Below are positions 1 through 9,000 of a stretch of 15,056 nucleotides of DNA, piece after piece. The DNA is from UBA7960 sp964348755. GTDB lineage: Bacteria > Bacteroidota > Bacteroidia > Bacteroidales > UBA7960. The position numbers were made by a program, and so were the translations under genes. The notes under the pieces were generated by a model, which did no database searches, was not told the DNA's origin, and worked only from the letters and a program-made list of their open reading frames with translations. Each line of letters begins with the position of its first letter. The first letter of the stretch is position 1. The stretch covers positions 1 through 15,056 of the forward strand of contig CAYGDW010000067.1 of NCBI GenBank assembly GCA_964348755.1. The letters run 5' to 3'.

Positions 1-21
1 CCAAACGTAGTGAGGAATCTC
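1..21. repeat. Edge of a dispersed intergenic palindromic repeat
   Basis: The first 21 bases match positions 12722-12742 at 20 of 21 positions (core CCAAACGTAGTG, then GGAATCTC). At the second site the motif forms the right arm of a long imperfect palindrome. Only one arm is visible here because the window begins inside the element. The rest of 22-194 is AT-rich with no gene that I can support; it contains a small palindrome at 83-95 (CATATT C AATATG). Confidence 0.6.
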
Positions 22-194
22 ATGCAAAAAATTTTACCCTTTTTTACTTTATCGGATAATAGTGATAGAGAATTATTATTGACATATTCAATATGCTTAC
101 ACAAAACCTTATGGGTGAAATGATTATAACTGAAACTTCTCAATACAACCCAAGCCGGAAAGGGTAACATGTTTCTAACCAAAACCCTTCGAAA

Positions 195-3100
195 TTATTC
201 AACAATCATTACCCTAAGGATCCTGACCATATTATTGGTTTTGATTTGAACAAAATAAACACCCTGGGGCAATCCGCGCGTATTTATTTTTTGTTGGTGG
301 CCGACCTCAATGGCCCCCGGCTCAAGGTTTGCTATCAATTGCCCCTGTGCATTAAAAAGCCTGATTGAAGCGTTGGTTAAATTATCGTTAAACCTTAATT
401 TGATAAAGTCCTTTGCAGGGTTTGGAAATACCTCAAAGTCTTTGTCCGTCGCGATGGTTTTTGCAACCGAGGTGGGGTCGGAGGCAAATTGTGCTGTAAG
501 GCTGAGATTTGCCGAGGGCATAATAAAAGTATAGGTAAGGTTTGAGCTAAATAATGTGGAGCCTTGAAACCAGCCTGTAAAGATTTGGGCAAGATTTGGG
601 GTTGCCGAAACGCTAAGGGTTTGCCCTGAAAGATAACTTCCGGTACCGGAAACCATGCCTGATGTGCTTGGGTTTACGGTGGCCGAAAGGCTAAAGGTTA
701 TTGAAGATGCACTCAGCAATTCTACCACATCTATGGCAAAGAAGCCTTGCCCGCCGCCCTCATACTGAAAGGCAATTCTAACCCTGCTCTCATTTGCGTA
801 TTGCCTAAGGTTTAGGGTAGTGCTCAGCCACTGCAGGTTTGCGTTTCCGGAGGCAAAGGTTGGGTGGGTGGTGCTGATCCATACCCTGCTAAATGACTCA
901 TTATTTTTGCTGACCCAAACACTCAGCACCGGCCCGTGCGTGCTTCCTATTCCGTTAAACCTGAATCGCATTGCTGGTTGGGCCAGGGTTGTAAAATTTA
1001 CCTCCGGAATGATAAGCCATTGGTCTGACACGCTTCCGCTGGAGGTTTGCATTGAGTAAAACTGGTGGCCCTGAGCCGGGTTTATAGTAGTACCGTTTAC
1101 CAGCAATGAGGTGTTTAGTTGCCAGTTGCTGTTGCCATAATTGAGCCAGCATTGACTGTTGAAGCTGCTTTGAAAGGTTTGTGTATAGGGGAACGAGCTA
1201 ATTGTAACTGCGCACAGAGGAGGTTTCAGAATGTATGCCCTGGCCGATGGGCCTGATTCGCCTCCGGGGTAGGTGGCTGTGGCATGGTAATAGCTCAGGC
1301 CTTCGGCAAGGCCTGTATCGGTAAAGGTGGTGGTTGTGGCTCCGGTGGTTTGAATCAGGCTGCCGTTGCGAAACAACTTATAACCGCCTACTGCAGGAAG
1401 GTTCAGTATTTCAGTTTCGGCCTCTGTTTCAGAAAAACCTGTTGCCCAGTCAGATTGCAATGGCTGAGTATGAGCTCCCGTAAGAACCTGATGCTGGCTT
1501 TTGGAGGTTTCTACTAAAACCTGGGTTAAATATGCCAATGAGCCTTGCTGGTTTGAGAAATAATTTGGTACCGACCAATCGTTGGCAGTTCCAATCAACG
1601 AATAACCCTGCCCGAAATTAACTCTAAGGCCGGCCGAGGTGGGTGTGCCATTGATCGAAATGGGCCTCACGGCTACATAAAAGTAATTGTTGAGGGTTAA
1701 TGGCTGCGAAAGGATATATTCGGTCCAGGCTGTTTTTGAGGCATACAAAACCGGCGATTCGTGAAGCAGGGTAAGCCCGTTAGCATCGTAAATTCTATAT
1801 GTAAACTGATTTGTTGACCAAAGGATTGAACCTTCAATAAATAGGTGACTTACTCTGGATATGGTTACCGGATAGCTTAATCCAAAGTATGGAGGCTCGA
1901 AAAACACTGCCCTTTCGGGTGTTGAAGGGCTTAAATGAGTGGCAGAGGTAGCGTGGGCGTACCAGCCGGGCCGATTGGGAAAGGAACCCGGTTTATACCA
2001 TTCGACCAGCGCATTTTGTTGGGCATTCAAAACCGCAGAAATATGTCCGGGGGCAGGAAATGCTTGTGTATATGGGTCGAAGCCCTGCAATTGCAGCAAA
2101 CCTGTATTGAGCGGGTCAAGAAAAGGGGCCAGTCTTTGTTCGTTGCCTGGCCCGTTGCGATCCCAATGATACCAGAACTTTCCATAAAAATCGGGGCCCA
2201 AAAGATTGCTGCAGGTTGAGGTTCCTCCGGAAAGTGTGCCGGTTACAAGCCCCTGGGCTGTAAACAGGGGCGAGCCTGATGAGCCGCCCTCAACCACACC
2301 ATGGCCATTGATTGTTGGCGCCCACACTACCCTCCAGGCTGAATTGGTAGCCATAGCATTGCCACCAATAACAGGGTTCGACGTAAGGAGCTGGGAAGTG
2401 TAGGTAGAAATCTTTTTTGCATCGCCACCCGGGTGGTGTATGCCCACGCCCGAAAAACTGGTGTTATTACTCCTGTCCCACCCGTTCCAGAACGGACGCC
2501 AGTAGGCAGGTGGGTGCTGTCGAAGCCTTAGCAGCCTGAAATCAGACCCGCCTGCAAGCGGCCCGAGCGAAACCAAATCGGCTCCTAAAATAAGATGTTG
2601 AGGAGGGACACCTGTATTTGGGCAGGTCGGCATCTCAAAATTAAAATAGAACTGCCAGAAAAGCATATCGCGGGCTGTGGCACCAGAACCACAGTGGGCG
2701 GCCGACAAAAATAATGGCGAGGCATCCTGCAAGGTGTTGTTTATAAGGGTGCCCGTGCACCAAAAATAATTGGTACCGACCCGCATTAACATACGGGCAA
2801 TACCACGCTTTTGGTTTTGCCAGTTTGTGCCTTCAGCACAATTAATGTTGATATTGCATAAGCCAGATTCACCAAGTTCCTTTTGGCCAGTTTCAAAAAG
2901 GCCCACCCCCCCGCCAAAACCAATATAAATGGCACTTTCGAGCCTGAGTATGCCAAATTCGTTGCGGTCGGGCTTCCCCGGGTAATATGGCTCCTGGTAT
3001 TCAATAATCAGGCTTTCGCCAGGGATAATCTGGGTGGCAAATACCTGTGACTCATTATTGTTGTGGTGGTCGAAAGCTCCTAAAACAACTGTTTTATCGG

Positions 3101-3497
3101 GCTTATAAATAAACATTCTTGTCCCCTTGCCCAGCTCGAAAGCATCGAAATTAAGCCCGATACCCAAAGCACCGGGCATCTTTACTTCAAGCCGCCAAAG
3201 GTGAATGTTGCCTTCGATTATTTCCCATTGCCCGCTGTTGGCCGGGCTAATGCCGGCATTAACCACAAAGCCCGCCTGAAGCGCCTGACCAGGAACATAA
3301 GTGCCTAAATTATTTTTATCGTGCAGCTGAGCCTCACTTAGCCCGAGTATTATTTCTGAATGCCCAACTGGGCCTAAATTGTAAGCCATGCTGGCTGGCA
3401 ACCCACCTCGCGAAATCTGACTGTATCCGTTTCCGGGATAAGCCAGCAGAAACAGAAAAGCAAGATGATATAAATGAATTATAATTGACCTTGACAT
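195..3497 (-). CDS. Secreted lysyl-endopeptidase-like serine protease with adhesin modules and T9SS sorting domain
   Basis: This is a multidomain exported protease. The reading frame is open to 3536, but I choose the ATG at 3497. It gives a normal signal peptide (MSRSIIIHLYHLAFLFLL..., ending near GYSQ), and the upstream ATG would overlap the likely promoter. Residue numbers below count from the upstream ATG; subtract 13 for the chosen start. An N-terminal pro-region (about 41-240) precedes a trypsin-like S1 domain with His281 (SAAHC), Asp332 (SDFRLLRL) and Ser420 (GGSSGSP). The GSSGSP form resembles Achromobacter lysyl endopeptidase rather than the classic GDSGGP. Asp449 in GPDFYGKF may select a basic P1 residue (inference). 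A beta-rich region (about 490-680), an FN3-like segment (about 710-770), a cleaved-adhesin/MAM-like jelly roll (783-940), an InlB B-repeat-like domain (950-1018) and a T9SS type A sorting domain (1032-1113; FPNPAKD, GVYFVQI) follow. Export through T9SS and surface attachment or release are expected. Confidence 0.9.
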   Translation of the reverse strand: MSRSIIIHLYHLAFLFLLAYPGNGYSQISRGGLPASMAYNLGPVGHSEIILGLSEAQLHDKNNLGTYVPGQALQAGFVVNAGISPANSGQWEIIEGNIHLWRLEVKMPGALGIGLNFDAFELGKGTRMFIYKPDKTVVLGAFDHHNNNESQVFATQIIPGESLIIEYQEPYYPGKPDRNEFGILRLESAIYIGFGGGVGLFETGQKELGESGLCNININCAEGTNWQNQKRGIARMLMRVGTNYFWCTGTLINNTLQDASPLFLSAAHCGSGATARDMLFWQFYFNFEMPTCPNTGVPPQHLILGADLVSLGPLAGGSDFRLLRLRQHPPAYWRPFWNGWDRSNNTSFSGVGIHHPGGDAKKISTYTSQLLTSNPVIGGNAMATNSAWRVVWAPTINGHGVVEGGSSGSPLFTAQGLVTGTLSGGTSTCSNLLGPDFYGKFWYHWDRNGPGNEQRLAPFLDPLNTGLLQLQGFDPYTQAFPAPGHISAVLNAQQNALVEWYKPGSFPNRPGWYAHATSATHLSPSTPERAVFFEPPYFGLSYPVTISRVSHLFIEGSILWSTNQFTYRIYDANGLTLLHESPVLYASKTAWTEYILSQPLTLNNYFYVAVRPISINGTPTSAGLRVNFGQGYSLIGTANDWSVPNYFSNQQGSLAYLTQVLVETSKSQHQVLTGAHTQPLQSDWATGFSETEAETEILNLPAVGGYKLFRNGSLIQTTGATTTTFTDTGLAEGLSYYHATATYPGGESGPSARAYILKPPLCAVTISSFPYTQTFQSSFNSQCWLNYGNSNWQLNTSLLVNGTTINPAQGHQFYSMQTSSGSVSDQWLIIPEVNFTTLAQPAMRFRFNGIGSTHGPVLSVWVSKNNESFSRVWISTTHPTFASGNANLQWLSTTLNLRQYANESRVRIAFQYEGGGQGFFAIDVVELLSASSITFSLSATVNPSTSGMVSGTGSYLSGQTLSVSATPNLAQIFTGWFQGSTLFSSNLTYTFIMPSANLSLTAQFASDPTSVAKTIATDKDFEVFPNPAKDFIKLRFNDNLTNASIRLFNAQGQLIANLEPGAIEVGHQQKINTRGLPQGVYFVQIKTNNMVRILRVMIVE

Positions 3498-3533
3498 TCT
3501 TTTTGGTAAATGGAAATCTACTATTAAATAAGG

Positions 3534-3565
3534 CAAAGTTTAATAAAAACAACAAAATATACAAA
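3534..3565 (-). promoter_or_regulatory. Candidate promoter of the secreted protease gene
   Basis: Read on the minus strand, TTTG (plus positions 3562-3565) is followed after 19 nt by TAAACTTTG (3534-3542). This resembles the Bacteroidota consensus TTTG-N19-TAnnTTTG but has three bases rather than two inside the -7 element. It lies about 37 nt upstream of the ATG at 3497. The match is imperfect, so this is a tentative call. Confidence 0.35.
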
Positions 3566-3687
3566 ATGTGAATACCCCATCCAATGAACCAAAATTACTG
3601 AAATAGATTTAACACTGCAAAAAGGTTTTACCTGGTTATTATCGGGAGTGTTTATATGTAGGACAAGTTCATTTTACGAACATTTTG

Positions 3688-3740
3688 CACAGGCTTAACA
3701 ATAAAATTAATCTCCGGCTTATTGTTATGTTATGCCTGTG
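3688..3740. repeat. Long imperfect intergenic hairpin
   Basis: Two nested stems are visible: CACAGGC (3688-3694) pairs with GCCTGTG (3734-3740), and TAACAATAA (3696-3704) pairs with TTATTGTTA (3719-3727) around a 14-nt loop. The inner junctions are one base on the left and six on the right. It sits in the 410-nt stretch between the protease gene start and the orphan sorting-domain fragment, where I see no other supportable gene. No T-tract follows, so an intrinsic terminator is unlikely. Confidence 0.5.
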
Positions 3741-3841
3741 GTACATTATACATACTCCATTTTCGAAGCGGAAAAGGGGTTTGGGGTAATATGGCAAATA
3801 TTGAGTTTTGCAGCATAAGGTTACACCAAAATCTATTTTAG

Positions 3842-4231
3842 AATGCAATTGCTTACATTAACTCAACAAAAAGGAGGGAAGGAGAGTGGCAGGGCGAACC
3901 TTCGCGCTTGATATGGATTGATAAAACCACACTGCAACACGACACCTGGAACCTTTACATTCACAATCCCAGGGTTAAGGTATTTGAACCCAATAACCAA
4001 ACCGCCATCAGGGTTATCCCCAATCCCGCAAGCAACTTACTAAATATTGAAAGATTATCCAAAACTGACCACCTGCGACATTACGACATGACTGGCCAGA
4101 TTATTTTTGAAACCCGGGTAAATGGTTTTTCGGACACTTTTAATGCCAATCATTTGCAAAAGGAAATTTTTATTCTGCACATAATGGCCGAAAATGGTAT
4201 TTCAACCCAAAAAATTCAGGTTGTCAAATAA
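3842..4231 (+). pseudogene. Orphan T9SS C-terminal sorting domain, probable gene remnant
   Basis: The frame opens just after a TAG stop at 3839-3841 and runs to a stop at 4229-4231. The last ~75 residues are a typical T9SS type A sorting domain: VIPNPASNLLNIE, then YDMTGQIIFE, and a closing FILHIMAENGISTQKIQVVK. The domain is normally the last part of a much larger secreted protein. Here there is no signal peptide, no cargo domain and no ATG. The first possible start is a TTG at 3908 (107 residues), yet the peptide before it (GEWQGEPSR) looks like continuing coding sequence. A purine-rich stretch AAGGAGGGAAGGAG (3871-3884) resembles a ribosome site but lies about 24 nt from that TTG. I infer that this is the 3' end of a degraded gene. 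A small expressed protein cannot be excluded. Confidence 0.6.
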
Positions 4232-4270
4232 TTCGGCAAAAGGCCAGGAAGTTTTCAATTTGGAGTTTGA

Positions 4271-5644
4271 CTACCTGAGCACATCCCACCACATTCGCGT
4301 AAAAATAGTTACCCCCGAAGGAACATTCTGAGAGTTGTGGTTTATTTCACCTGTTGGATAAATTAACCTTCGGGGAATTTGGGCCATAGGGTCGGCACCG
4401 CCTGAACTAAATGGTGTAAGCCGAGGGAAACCGGTCCGGCGAAAATCTGTCCATACTTCAGGGTTTAGGAAAAGGGCAATGTATTTGGCTGTAATGATTT
4501 GCTCAAGGCTTACATTGGTTATAGCTGCATGCTGGCTTTCCCATTGGGGGTTGCTCACGCCATATTTTTGCAGCGAAGCCCTTACTGCCTGTTCAAATGC
4601 CTGGTCGGCAAGGGCTTGCTGGCCGGTGCGGTGATAAATTTCTGCCTCAATAAATTTTTGTTCAACAAATGTAATCAGGTAAACAGGGGCTTTTTCGGCG
4701 GCAACGGCAGTGCCTATAAAGGATGCATTCAAATTCGATTCGCCGGGGGCGCTACCAATAAATTCGTTGTTTTGCGTATTTCTTCTAACAAATACCGGCA
4801 AGCGGGGATCGTTGGCAGCAATCAAATGATCAACAAAAAATTTACCCATGCGGAGATTCCTTACGGTATTGTCGAAAAAATTGAAAGGGTTTTGCTGGTC
4901 GCCCGTAAAAGTATATTGCATGTCGTCCTGGTTGCTGGCAAAAAGTTGCCTGTTCAGGTAAGGAACAACCAGGCTGTAATCGTTTGCCTTGTGTGCCATT
5001 CGAAGCATAAGCCTGAGGCTAGTAGCATTGGCGGCTTTAATCCAGTTCTGAAGGTTGCCACCATAAATCAAATCATGAGCGGGGCCGGGCTTTATACCAT
5101 CAGATATCATGGCTTCACCAAGGTCGGTTATTGCCGAGGACAACATTTCCAAAATAAAAGGGTAAATATCGCTCTGCTTATCGTATGTGGCAAATGCATT
5201 TTGCGAGTAACTCAGTGCCGCCGTATTGGGTACATCGCCCCAGGCATCGGTCATTAAACCAATATTATGTGCCAGTAAAACCTTTGCAATGCCTCGGTAT
5301 GCCTTTGAACCGGCATTATCGGCATGAACCAGCATCATATACAAATTCGGATAAATCATTCTGTAATAAAGATCCCAGGTTTCCTGCAGGTGATCAGAAA
5401 TTAAACCGTAGCGATCTACCGATCCGTGAATACCCCTGACACCAGCCTGTTGCTGCATCCACGTCAGTTGAAAACGGCTATGATCTGAACCAGAAAAATA
5501 AGCCATAACAAATTGGGTATTAGGAAGCAGGGCTTCAAGTTCGGCTTTGAAATCGGGCTTCTGGGGTTCTGGAAAAATACCACACGATGGAACAATGAAG
5601 GCAATCAAAAGCAAAATCACAAATCTAATTCTGTTGTTTTTCAT
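4271..5644 (-). CDS. SusD-like surface lipoprotein (SusD-like_2 type), no adjacent SusC partner
   Basis: Predicted outer-membrane lipoprotein of 457 residues that would bind a nutrient ligand over a SusC-type channel. I start at the ATG at 5644 because it yields a lipoprotein signal (MKNNRIRFVILLLIAFIVPSC, lipid-bearing Cys21); the in-frame upstream ATG at 5752 adds 36 unlikely residues. Family signs are the helical TPR-like N-terminal half (TWDLYYRMIYPNLYMM, KVLLAHNIGLMTDAWGDVP), the middle motif FVEQKFIEAEIYHRTG, the late motif WTDFRRTGFPRL and the closing IPRRLIYPTGEINHNSQNV. The same blocks occur in the lipoprotein at 12839-14191, so the two are paralogues. SusD genes normally follow a susC on the same strand; here the upstream neighbour is divergent. 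The gene converges with the 3842-4231 fragment, with about 39 nt between them and no visible terminator. Confidence 0.9.
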   Translation of the reverse strand: MKNNRIRFVILLLIAFIVPSCGIFPEPQKPDFKAELEALLPNTQFVMAYFSGSDHSRFQLTWMQQQAGVRGIHGSVDRYGLISDHLQETWDLYYRMIYPNLYMMLVHADNAGSKAYRGIAKVLLAHNIGLMTDAWGDVPNTAALSYSQNAFATYDKQSDIYPFILEMLSSAITDLGEAMISDGIKPGPAHDLIYGGNLQNWIKAANATSLRLMLRMAHKANDYSLVVPYLNRQLFASNQDDMQYTFTGDQQNPFNFFDNTVRNLRMGKFFVDHLIAANDPRLPVFVRRNTQNNEFIGSAPGESNLNASFIGTAVAAEKAPVYLITFVEQKFIEAEIYHRTGQQALADQAFEQAVRASLQKYGVSNPQWESQHAAITNVSLEQIITAKYIALFLNPEVWTDFRRTGFPRLTPFSSGGADPMAQIPRRLIYPTGEINHNSQNVPSGVTIFTRMWWDVLR

Positions 5645-5756
5645 TTTATTGGGGATTTTGAAAAGTATTTTGCAGGAAAATTTGAAAGGTTTTTTATAAT
5701 TACAAATGGCTGCTAAAAAAATATCAATGCAATTAATCAGATACCCGACCACACTC

Positions 5757-5771
5757 TTCGTTATAAACGAA
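5757..5771. repeat. Short perfect inverted repeat in the divergent intergenic region
   Basis: TTCGTT (5757-5762) and AACGAA (5766-5771) form a perfect 6-bp inverted repeat around ATA. It lies in the 433-nt region between the divergent SusD-like_2 gene and the SusC operon, where an operator would be plausible. It could also be chance. Apart from this and the promoter at 5962-5992, I see nothing definite in that region. Confidence 0.3.
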
Positions 5772-5961
5772 AGCCTTAGCGAAGCACCCCGTTTTTTTAA
5801 TCAGACAAAATTGATAATTATTAGCTTTTCAGGGCCGTAAAAATACAAAAAAAAGTCAAGACAATTTGGCCTTATTATATTCAGCACGAAACCATTGAAA
5901 CCACCCTTTTATTTAGAACGATTATAAATAGACCGTTAAAACATAAAAAACTCCCGACTTA

Positions 5962-5992
5962 TTTGGGTTCTTAATAATTTTTGATAATTTTG
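5962..5992 (+). promoter_or_regulatory. Bacteroidota vegetative promoter of the SusC operon
   Basis: TTTG at 5962-5965 is followed after exactly 19 nt by TAATTTTG at 5985-5992. This is a full match to the known Bacteroidota primary sigma factor consensus (-33 TTTG, -7 TAnnTTTG). Transcription would start near 5999, leaving a leader of roughly 80 nt before the ATG at 6078. Confidence 0.7.
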
Positions 5993-6077
5993 AAGGGTAC
6001 AAACCACCATTTTATGGGAAGCTAAGTTTTTCCATAATCTCGAAATCAACCAAATTAATAACTTAAACAAAAAAAAC

Positions 6078-9000
6078 ATGAAGCGAAGTCTGATTCTGAT
6101 GGGGATGTTACTCTTTTTGAGTGTTTCCCTGTTTGGACAACAAATCCGTGTTACTGGTACAGTTACCGATGCTTCTGACCGCAGCACCCTGCCGGGTGTT
6201 TCCATAATGGTTAGGGGAACCACCCAGGGCACGGTAACCGACATTAACGGACGGTACGAAATCACTGTTCCTTCAGCCGCAGTGCTTGTTTATTCATTCA
6301 TTGGAATGCAAACTCAGGAGGTTGCTGTCGGGGGCAGAAACGTAATAAATGTAGCACTAGTTAGGGAGGCGGTTGCCCTGGGTGAGGTTATCATTTCGGG
6401 TGTGGCCGGTGCAACCGAACGCAGGAAGCTAACCATCACAGTTGACAGGGTTGGAGCCGAAGCATTGCAGGCGGTTCCGGCTACCTCGGTTGCCAGCGCC
6501 CTTCAGGGTAAGATTTCTGGTATCACCATTGTGCAGCCCAGCGGTAACCCCGGACAAAGCGCAGCCATCAGGCTCAGGGGTGCCACAAGTTTGCTTGGGT
6601 CTTCCGAACCCTTGATTATTGTTGATGGAATAATGATTGAAGGTTCGCTTGCCGACATAAATGTTGATGACATCGAAAGCATTGAGGTGGTAAAAGGAGC
6701 TGCCGCATCAGCATTATATGGTTCGCGCGCGGGAGCCGGTGTTATTGTGGTAAGGTCGAAAAGGGGAAGTCAGGTGCGCGAAGGCACTACCGTGGTTCGT
6801 TTAAGGAACGAATACGGGATGTCGCAACTGCCAAAAAAAGTACCCCTGGCCCGCCACCACGGCTATCAGCTCGCTAGCGATTGGCAAGACTTTAACACGT
6901 TTACAAAGTATGCTGGTGTAACCTACCCACAAGGATATGTTGGTGGCCGCAATGCAGCAATTGCAGGCAACCGCCTGGTTACCCATTCGCGCTATGCCGA
7001 TCAACCTTATGCCCGACTATTCGACCAGCAAGATCAGATTTTTCAGGATGGCACCTACTACACCAATTATGTGGGTGTGGGCCACAATTCTGGCAAGTCG
7101 TCAATATTCAGTTCGTTCGAAAACACGCATAACTCAGGTATTGTCTGGAATACTGGTGGATCAACCAGGCAAAACTTCAGGCTGAATGCCGACCACTGGA
7201 TTGGTGAGAAAATATCGCTGCAGGCAAGTACGTTCCTGGCGCAAAACAAAATGGACGTTGCCGATGGCCGTTTTGTTGGTGGATGGGGTGGTGGACAGGG
7301 TTCTGCCTTCTTCGACATGCTTTTCTTTGAGCCAGATATAGACCTGGATATGGATGCCCCTGCCAGTTTTGCTTTGCCAAAATATAACATACATCCTAAT
7401 CATTGGCAAACCGACAACGGCAATCCCAAACACGCTCTCTACTATGCCGATCGCAACATGGAGCGCAAAAACATTATGCTTAGTTTCAGCGGTAACTATT
7501 ATGCCGCTGACTGGCTCGATTTCAACGCGGCTTACAGCATTGAAAGGACAAATACCTTCCGGACTGATTTTGAGCCAAAAGGGTTCTCGCGCGGTCAGCA
7601 ACTTAACACAAATGGCACGCTGTATAAATATACCTTCGAATCGACCAGCCAGACTTACGCCCTTACTGCCAACTTAAACCAGCGTTTTGGCAATTTGTTG
7701 TTAAAGGGTAAGCTTAGCTACCTTTACGAAGATTATACCTCAACAAATTTCTGGGTTAGTGCCGCGAACTTCACCATTAGTGGTGTACCGCAATTAGGTG
7801 CAATTTCTGGCGATAATTACAACACAATTAGTTCGGGCGATATCATTACACGCGCCCGGAACTTTTTTGCCATTGTTGATGGCGATATTAAAGACCGTTA
7901 CCTTTTCTCGGGTCTGTTCCGCTACGATGGTTCTTCATTGTTTGGTGCCAATCACCGTTGGAACCCCTATTTCAGGGTGTCGGGTGCTTACAGGATTTCT
8001 CAGGATTTTGAAATCCCGGGCATCGATGAGTTCCGCATTAGGGCAGCATACGGTACATCGGGTATTCGCCCAGGCTTTGCATACCAATACGAAACATACT
8101 CGCTTTCGCAAGGTATGGTTACAAAATCAACTATTGGAAACGAAAACCTTAAACCCAGCGAATCGGCCGAGCTTGAGTTCGGTATAAACCTTGAGTTTTT
8201 GGGCGCCTTCGATTTTGAGGCAACCTTTGCCCAAACCAACACCAAGGGTGCCTTTTACAATGTACCTCTGCCTGCCGCTACCGGCTTTGCTTATCAATGG
8301 CAAAATGCTGCCGACTTATTCACCACAGCCCTTGAATTCAGTTTGGGTGTAAATGCTATAAATAGACCTGACTTTAACTGGTACATGAAGTTTAACTTCG
8401 ACAAAATTACCCAGGAAGTTACAAGACTGGCTGCGCCCCCCTTCAGGGTTGGCCCTACCGTTAACGACCTTCAGGTATTTTATGTACGCGAGGGAGAAGT
8501 CTTTGGTATGATGTATGGTGGCGACTGGGTAAGAACGCTTGACCAAATGTCGAGGCAACTTCCTGCTGGCCTTACAATTAATGATTTCGTGCTCAATTCC
8601 GATGGTTATGTTATCCGCAAAGGAACAGAAGGTACTGCTGGTGAAGCTGCAATCCGCCTTCTTGACGAAAACGGCGCTGAAGCCTTTACACAGATTGCCA
8701 ACATGAACCCCGATTTCAACCTCACGTTCCTGAATAATTTTACTTTCAGAGGTTGGAATCTGAATATGGTTTGGCATTGGAAACAAGGCGGTGATATTTA
8801 TAACCAAACCAAACAATGGCTGTACCGCGATGAGCGCCATGGCGACTTTGACCAAAGCGGGAAACCCGAAAACCAGAAAAAGGCTACCACTTATTATCAG
8901 ACTTTTTACCGCGTTAACGACCCCAACTCATTCTTTGTTGAGGACGGAACCTACCTGAAACTAAGAGAGGCCTCGCTGTATTATAACCTGAACAAAAACC

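Noticed and set aside
160..190. Terminator for the minus-strand protease (AAGGGT...ACCCTT).
   Set aside because: The stem is only six pairs with a long loop and there is no convincing T-tract in the minus-strand direction.
3498..3536. Upstream ATG at 3536 as the protease start.
   Set aside because: It would put 13 extra residues before a normal signal peptide and overlap the candidate promoter; the ATG at 3497 is a better start.
3688..3740. Integron attC site, because GCTTAAC fits RYYYAAC and a long stem follows.
   Set aside because: The right-hand core does not fit GTTRRRY (it reads GTTATGT/GTTATGC), and no integrase gene or cassette array is visible.
4499..5257. A 252-residue open frame on the plus strand.
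   Set aside because: It lies fully inside and opposite the SusD-like_2 gene, whose protein has clear family motifs and a lipoprotein signal. The plus-strand translation shows no recognisable domain and is a shadow.
5936..6265. A 109-residue minus-strand open frame over the SusC promoter and start.
   Set aside because: It overlaps an exact promoter and the receptor's signal peptide, and its translation is not domain-like.
7161..7601. A 146-residue open frame on the minus strand.
   Set aside because: Antisense to the SusC gene and without domain features.
8316..8855. A 179-residue open frame on the minus strand.
   Set aside because: It is antisense to the SusC barrel region, which has strong coding evidence, and it has no recognisable motif.
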